A stretch of DNA of 64,000 nucleotides from Flaviflagellibacter rhizophilus (GTDB lineage Bacteria > Pseudomonadota > Alphaproteobacteria > Rhizobiales > Methylopilaceae), in NCBI RefSeq assembly GCF_033898525.1, contig NZ_JAXAFJ010000001.1, forward strand, positions 186,001-250,000, written 5' to 3'. Made by a program: the position numbers and the translations under genes. The first letter of the stretch is position 1; the number at the start of each line of letters is the position of its first letter. Positions 60,149-64,000 of the stretch are shown one piece after another. Under the pieces are notes generated by a model. It saw only the letters and a list, made by a program, of their open reading frames with translations. It was not told the origin of the DNA and searched no databases.

Positions 60149-61296
60149 GCGAGGATCCCGGCTTCGGCGTCTACGTCCACTGGCCGTTCTGCGCCGCCAA
60201 ATGCCCCTATTGCGACTTCAACAGCCATGTCCGCCACCAGCCGGTGGATGAGGAGCGGTTCGCGGCGGCCTTTGCGCAGGAGATCGCCTGGTTCGGAGCT
60301 CTGACGCCGCGCCGCAGCGTGCGCAGCATCTTCCTTGGCGGCGGCACGCCCTCGCTGATGAAGCCGCACACGGTCGAGACGGTGCTGAACGCCATCGCCC
60401 GCACCTGGCCGATGGAAGCGGGCGCCGAGATCACGCTGGAAGCCAATCCGTCCAGCGTCGAGGCGGGGCGCTTCGCCGGCTACCGCGCTGCGGGCGTCAA
60501 CCGCGTCTCGCTGGGCGTGCAGAGCTTCGACGATGCCGAGCTGAAGCGGCTGGGTCGGTTGCATTCCGCTGAGGAAGCGTTCCGCGCCATCGAGATCGCG
60601 CAGACGACCTTCGACCGCTCCTCGTTCGACCTGATCTATGCCCGGCCGTTCCAGACGCCCGCGGACTGGCACGCGGAACTCACCGCAGCACTGGCGCGCG
60701 CGGGCGAGCACCTGTCGCTCTACCAGCTGACCATTGAGGAAGGCACGCCGTACAACGCGCTCTATCAGGCCGGTAAGCTGGTGATGCCGGACGAGGCGAC
60801 CTCGCGCGCGCTGTGGGATGTGACGCAGGAGGTGTGCGGCGCGGCCGGCATGCCGGCCTACGAAATCTCGAACCACGCGCGCCCGGGCGCGGAATCCCGC
60901 CACAACCTGCTGTACTGGCGCTCCGGCGAATGGGCCGGCGTTGGACCCGGCGCGCATTCGCGCATCAATCTGGCCGATGGCCGCCATGCGATGTCGACCG
61001 AGCGCCAGCCGGAGCTCTGGGCCTCGCGCGTCGAGCAGACCGGCCACGGCGTCACATCAGACGAGACGCTCGACACCATCGAAGTGGCCGACGAATACCT
61101 GCTGATGGGGCTGCGGCTCGCGGAAGGCATCGACGTGGAGCGCTTCGAGCGGCTGGCCGGCTTCGGCCTCGATCCCGGCCGCATCGGTGCGCTGGAAGCC
61201 AACGGCTTCATCAGCCGCCCCGCACCGGGCCGGCTCAAGGTGACGTTGGAAGGCTTCCCGGTGCTGGACGCCGTGGTGGCCGATCTGGCGGCCTAG
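60145..61296 (+). CDS. hemW: HemW, radical SAM heme chaperone
   Basis: The 383-residue protein is of the HemN-like radical SAM group, with the cluster motif CAAKCPYCDFNSH near the N-terminus, FLGGGTPSLMKP, and NRVSLGVQSFDDAELKRLGR. HemW proteins bind heme and act as heme chaperones; they lack coproporphyrinogen oxidase activity. It starts with TTG (60145) overlapping the rdgB stop. Its TAG shares the four bases CTAG with the stop of the convergent lipoprotein gene. Confidence 0.92.
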   Translation: MSEDPGFGVYVHWPFCAAKCPYCDFNSHVRHQPVDEERFAAAFAQEIAWFGALTPRRSVRSIFLGGGTPSLMKPHTVETVLNAIARTWPMEAGAEITLEANPSSVEAGRFAGYRAAGVNRVSLGVQSFDDAELKRLGRLHSAEEAFRAIEIAQTTFDRSSFDLIYARPFQTPADWHAELTAALARAGEHLSLYQLTIEEGTPYNALYQAGKLVMPDEATSRALWDVTQEVCGAAGMPAYEISNHARPGAESRHNLLYWRSGEWAGVGPGAHSRINLADGRHAMSTERQPELWASRVEQTGHGVTSDETLDTIEVADEYLLMGLRLAEGIDVERFERLAGFGLDPGRIGALEANGFISRPAPGRLKVTLEGFPVLDAVVADLAA

Positions 61297-62528
61297 AAGC
61301 CCGCCGCGCCGGCGAAGCTCTTCGGTGCCGGTGCCACGACCTGTGCCGTGCCGCCACCAACCTGCAGCACGGCAAGGCCCCGCTCGCTGAGCCCGTTGGA
61401 CTTCAGCCGGAAGATGCCGTCCACGCCCTGGAAACCGGACGGATTGGTGAGCGCCTGCGCCGTGTAGCGCTGGCCGCTTTCGGAGCGGCTGAGCGCGGCA
61501 GCAAGCGACACCGCGTCATAGGCCAGCGTGGCCGTGCGCGCCGGCGCCTCGCCATACTTCGCCTGATAGCGCTGCTGGAAGGCACGCCATCCCGCCGTGT
61601 CGGGAGCCGCGAACTGGCCGCCGGCCAGCGCCGACGAGGACAGCACCGACGGATCGTCCCACAGGCCGGTGCCGAGCAGCGCTACACGCTTGAGGTCCAT
61701 GCCGCCCTTCTGCAGGGCCTCCGCGATGGCGGGCGCCTCGTCCGGCACGAAGATGGCGTCGGCGGTGCCGGCGTTCTGGGCGACACGGGCCGCCGCCTCG
61801 CGCGCCTTTGCCGTGCCCGAGGCGTAGCGCTCAAGAGCCACCACGCGGCCGCCGTTCTTTGCCACGGCTTCCTGGAAGGCGCCCTCGACCACGCTGCCAT
61901 AGGCGTCTTCCGGCAGGATGGCGGCGAAGGAGCGCCGGCCGTTCTTCACGGCATGGGCGATGATGCGGTTGACGTCGGATTGCGGCAGGAAGCTCAGCAG
62001 GTAGACCCCGGTGGTGGCCGCGCTCGCGTCGGTCGAGAAGGCAATGAGCGGAATGTTGGACTGGCGCGCCACCTGCCCTGCCGCGACCACGCCTTGTGCG
62101 TAGAGGGGCCCGAGGATGATCTCGGCGCCTTCCGCCAAGGCCTGCTGCGCGGCGGCTGCCGCGCCCGACGGGGTGCCGCCATCATCCTTGACGATGAGCT
62201 GAAGATTGCCGCCGCCAAGCTCGGCAAGCGCCATCTCGCCAGCGTTCTTCATGGAACGTGCCGCCGAGCCCGCATTACCGCTGGCGGAGAGCGGGAGGAT
62301 AAGCGCGGCCTTCGGTCCGGTCGCCGAACCTGCGGGCGCGCCGGGCGCTCCCAATTGCTCGCTCTGGATCGCGGTCGTCGGCGCAGCGAAGGTCGAATCC
62401 GCCGAGGCTCCTGCGGTCGTGCGTGGTCCTCCGCCGCTTCCACCCATGCATCCAGCCAGGCCGAGGGCCGCGACGGCAAGAACCGCCAAGCGGGGCAAGG
62501 TCCGGAACAGGGGAGCGGCGATGATCAT
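61293..62528 (-). CDS. LpoA-like penicillin-binding protein activator / periplasmic binding lipoprotein
   Basis: The 411-residue lipoprotein has a signal with lipobox LGLAGC (C27), a low-complexity linker, and a type I periplasmic-binding fold (PKAALILPLSASGNAGSAAR, GAEIILGPLYAQGVVAAGQV, IPLIAFSTDAS, AILPEDAYGSVVEGAFQEA). In E. coli LpoA activates PBP1a and its gene lies between rsmI and yraN; here it is divergent from rsmI-yraN, which supports the same family. A role in amino acid transport is an alternative, but no transporter is beside it. Confidence 0.85.
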   Translation of the reverse strand: MIIAAPLFRTLPRLAVLAVAALGLAGCMGGSGGGPRTTAGASADSTFAAPTTAIQSEQLGAPGAPAGSATGPKAALILPLSASGNAGSAARSMKNAGEMALAELGGGNLQLIVKDDGGTPSGAAAAAQQALAEGAEIILGPLYAQGVVAAGQVARQSNIPLIAFSTDASAATTGVYLLSFLPQSDVNRIIAHAVKNGRRSFAAILPEDAYGSVVEGAFQEAVAKNGGRVVALERYASGTAKAREAAARVAQNAGTADAIFVPDEAPAIAEALQKGGMDLKRVALLGTGLWDDPSVLSSSALAGGQFAAPDTAGWRAFQQRYQAKYGEAPARTATLAYDAVSLAAALSRSESGQRYTAQALTNPSGFQGVDGIFRLKSNGLSERGLAVLQVGGGTAQVVAPAPKSFAGAAGF

Positions 62529-62658
62529 CGGGCCTCACAGATCGTCGTGGGCGGCCGCGGCTCATATGCGAGCACGGCGGCTTGTCGGGTGCGCTGCATT
62601 GCCGATGCAGCAGGCGCGTCGTAAACGTCTTCCCTCTTGGTAACCGACGGATTCACCA

Positions 62659-63597
62659 ATGCCAAGCCCAGCGCCACGCACCGGCCGCACGGCAGTGCCC
62701 CCCGGCGCAAGCAGCCGCCAATACTGGATCGACGGACACGTCTTCGAGGCACCGAAGGCGGACGCCGGCCTGTCGGTCGTGGCGACGCCGATCGGCAATC
62801 TCGGCGACATGACGCTGCGCGGCCTGCGCACGCTGGCCGGCGCGGATGTCATCCTCGCGGAGGACAGCCGCGTTACGCGCAAGCTGCTGACGCATTTCGG
62901 CATCCGCACGCCGGTGCTGGCCTATCACGAGCACAACGAATCCGAGATGCGGCCGAAGGTGGTGGCCCGGCTGCAAGCCGGCGAGGCGCTGGCCCTGGTC
63001 TCGGATGCCGGCACGCCGCTCGTCTCCGACCCCGGATTCAAGCTGGTGCGCGATCTTGCCGGCGAGGGCCTGCCGGTGACCGCCCTGCCGGGAGCATCCG
63101 CCGTTCTCGCGGCGCTCGTGCTGGGCGGCCTGCCGACCGATCGCTTCTTCTTCGAGGGTTTCCTCCCGCCGAAAAGCGCCGCCCGGCGCGCGAGGCTGGC
63201 GGAGATCCTGGACGTGCCGGCCACTTTGGTGATGTTCGAGACAGGGCCGCGACTGGCGGCGTCCTTGACCGATCTGGCTGAGGTGCTCGGTCCGCGGCAG
63301 GCCAGCGTCGCCCGTGAACTGACCAAGCGCTTCGAGGAGGTGCGGCGCGGCACCCTTCCGGAGCTTGCCACGGCTTACGCAGACAAAGCCCAGCCCAAGG
63401 GCGAGATCGTGCTGGTCGTCGGCCCGCCACCGGAACGCGCAGCGGCTTCCGTCGACGATCTCGACAGCGCGCTCCGCGAGGCTCTCAAATCGAGCTCCGT
63501 GAAGGATGCGGCGGCCGAAGTTGCGAAGGCCAGCGGCACACCGAGGCGCGAGGTCTATGCCCGGGCGCTGAAGCTCGCCGATAAGTCCGCGACGTGA
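62659..63597 (+). CDS. rsmI: 16S rRNA (cytidine(1402)-2'-O)-methyltransferase
   Basis: RsmI methylates C1402 in the decoding centre. The 312-residue protein has the tetrapyrrole-methylase-like opening GLSVVATPIGNLGDMTLRGL, VILAEDSRVTRKLLTHFGI, ALVSDAGTPLVSDPGFKLV and PTDRFFFEGFLPPK. It has a 36-residue N-terminal extension; an internal start is possible but no better one is seen. Its stop overlaps the yraN start. Confidence 0.95.
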   Translation: MPSPAPRTGRTAVPPGASSRQYWIDGHVFEAPKADAGLSVVATPIGNLGDMTLRGLRTLAGADVILAEDSRVTRKLLTHFGIRTPVLAYHEHNESEMRPKVVARLQAGEALALVSDAGTPLVSDPGFKLVRDLAGEGLPVTALPGASAVLAALVLGGLPTDRFFFEGFLPPKSAARRARLAEILDVPATLVMFETGPRLAASLTDLAEVLGPRQASVARELTKRFEEVRRGTLPELATAYADKAQPKGEIVLVVGPPPERAAASVDDLDSALREALKSSSVKDAAAEVAKASGTPRREVYARALKLADKSAT

Positions 63598-63965
63598 CCA
63601 ATCGGGCCGCGGCGCGCCAGAAGGCCTATTCGCTGGGCAAGCGGGCCGAATGGATGGCCGCGCTGCTCCTGATGCTGAAAGGCTATCGCGTCGTGGCGCG
63701 GCGCTATCCCGCGCCGGTCGGCGAGATCGACCTCATCGTGCGGCGCGGGCGGCAGTTGGTCTTCGTCGAGGTGAAGGCCCGTGCCACACTGGAGGATGCC
63801 GCGCACTCCATCCGTCCGTCCCAGCAGGCGCGCATCGTGCGCGGGGCCGAAGCGTTCCTCTCGCGCCATCCACACTTCGTCGGCTATGACATGCGCTTCG
63901 ACGCGGTGCTGGTTGCGCCCCGCCGTCGGCCCCGCCATCTAGAGGCCGCGTTCAGCAGCTTCTGA
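63594..63965 (+). CDS. yraN: YraN family endonuclease-like protein (UPF0102)
   Basis: The 123-residue protein starts with GTG overlapping the rsmI stop (GTGA). It has the PD-(D/E)xK nuclease pattern GEIDLIVRRGRQLVFVEVKAR (D, E and K in place) and an N-terminal LGKRAEWMAALLLMLKGYRV. Family members are thought to be Holliday-junction-resolvase-like, without a settled role. The order rsmI-yraN-gshB is usual in Rhizobiales. Confidence 0.9.
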   Translation: MTNRAAARQKAYSLGKRAEWMAALLLMLKGYRVVARRYPAPVGEIDLIVRRGRQLVFVEVKARATLEDAAHSIRPSQQARIVRGAEAFLSRHPHFVGYDMRFDAVLVAPRRRPRHLEAAFSSF

Positions 63966-63987
63966 ACCCTCAGCTACGGATTCGATC

Positions 63988-64000
63988 ATGGCCTTGCGCG
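63988..64000 (+). CDS. Probable start of glutathione synthetase (only four codons in window)
   Basis: An ATG at 63988 opens MALR before the window ends. Alphaproteobacterial GshB proteins commonly begin MAL and the gene typically follows yraN in this group. The call rests on position and four residues only. Confidence 0.35.

Overview
The window is a dense, high-G+C chromosomal segment of an alphaproteobacterium, most probably of the order Hyphomicrobiales (Rhizobiales). The evidence is the chvI-chvG-hprK-EIIA-HPr cluster, a DivL homologue with tyrosine in place of the phosphoacceptor histidine, AddAB instead of RecBCD, a TIGR02300 (FYDLN) protein, a DUF1150-Hsp20-HrcA neighbourhood and a short HprK. 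No plasmid, prophage or integrase gene is visible. Nearly all genes are housekeeping or conserved; no gap between genes exceeds 300 bases.

Layout. 1-1.3 kb: the molybdenum cofactor pair mobB-moeA (moeA runs off the left edge). 1.4-5.3 kb: tusA and the assimilatory sulfite reductase genes cysJ-cysI behind a pair of palindromes. 5.4-5.6 kb: a compact element with a Shine-Dalgarno matching the whole 16S rRNA tail, a 23-codon frame and its own terminator. 5.6-14.8 kb: a YaiI-type protein, a diguanylate cyclase, a divergent PEP-carboxylase homologue, a hybrid histidine kinase coupled to an antiporter-like permease, and a HugZ-type flavin/heme protein. 15-18.7 kb: the ChvI/ChvG two-component system co-transcribed with HPr kinase, EIIA(Man) and HPr. 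18.8-22.9 kb: a K+/H+ antiporter of the YbaL/Kef type, then an accessory islet with a REP-associated tyrosine transposase (RAYT), three inverted REP pairs and small lower-G+C genes. 23-36.3 kb: ahcY behind a SahR-like palindrome, then divL, a tsaE-amgK fusion, murU, addB, addA and trxA. 36.3-47 kb, mostly minus strand: folC, accD, trpA, trpB, trpF, lapA, ihfB, sppA, rpsA, cmk, aroA. 47-55 kb: a TIGR02300 gene, tRNA-Ala(GGC), an L,D-transpeptidase, an MFS transporter, a TauE/SafE permease, an ABC-2 exporter, hsp20, a DUF1150 gene and hrcA. 55.4-64 kb: a glutamate/aspartate-type ABC importer (gltIJKL), rph-rdgB-hemW, an LpoA-like lipoprotein, rsmI, yraN and what is probably the first codons of gshB.

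How the genes work together. Envelope sensing (ChvG/ChvI) is physically linked to a regulatory phosphotransferase relay (HprK, EIIA, HPr). The stretch from divL to addA joins cell-cycle control, a tRNA-modification ATPase fused to a cell-wall recycling kinase, the matching nucleotidyltransferase MurU, and double-strand-break repair, with start/stop overlaps throughout. The segment upstream of divL carries a consensus DnaA box and three GANTC sites in about 110 bases, which would fit replication- and methylation-coupled transcription. The stress block (hsp20, DUF1150, hrcA) has a candidate ROSE-type RNA thermometer over the hsp20 ribosome binding site.

The items judged most worth follow-up are the RAYT/REP islet with its small immunity-like genes, the divL regulatory region, the TsaE-AmgK fusion, the small gene with maximal 16S complementarity, the hsp20 leader, and the PEP-carboxylase homologue with altered catalytic loops. 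All functional calls rest on reading the sequence and knowledge of families; no search or folding program was run.
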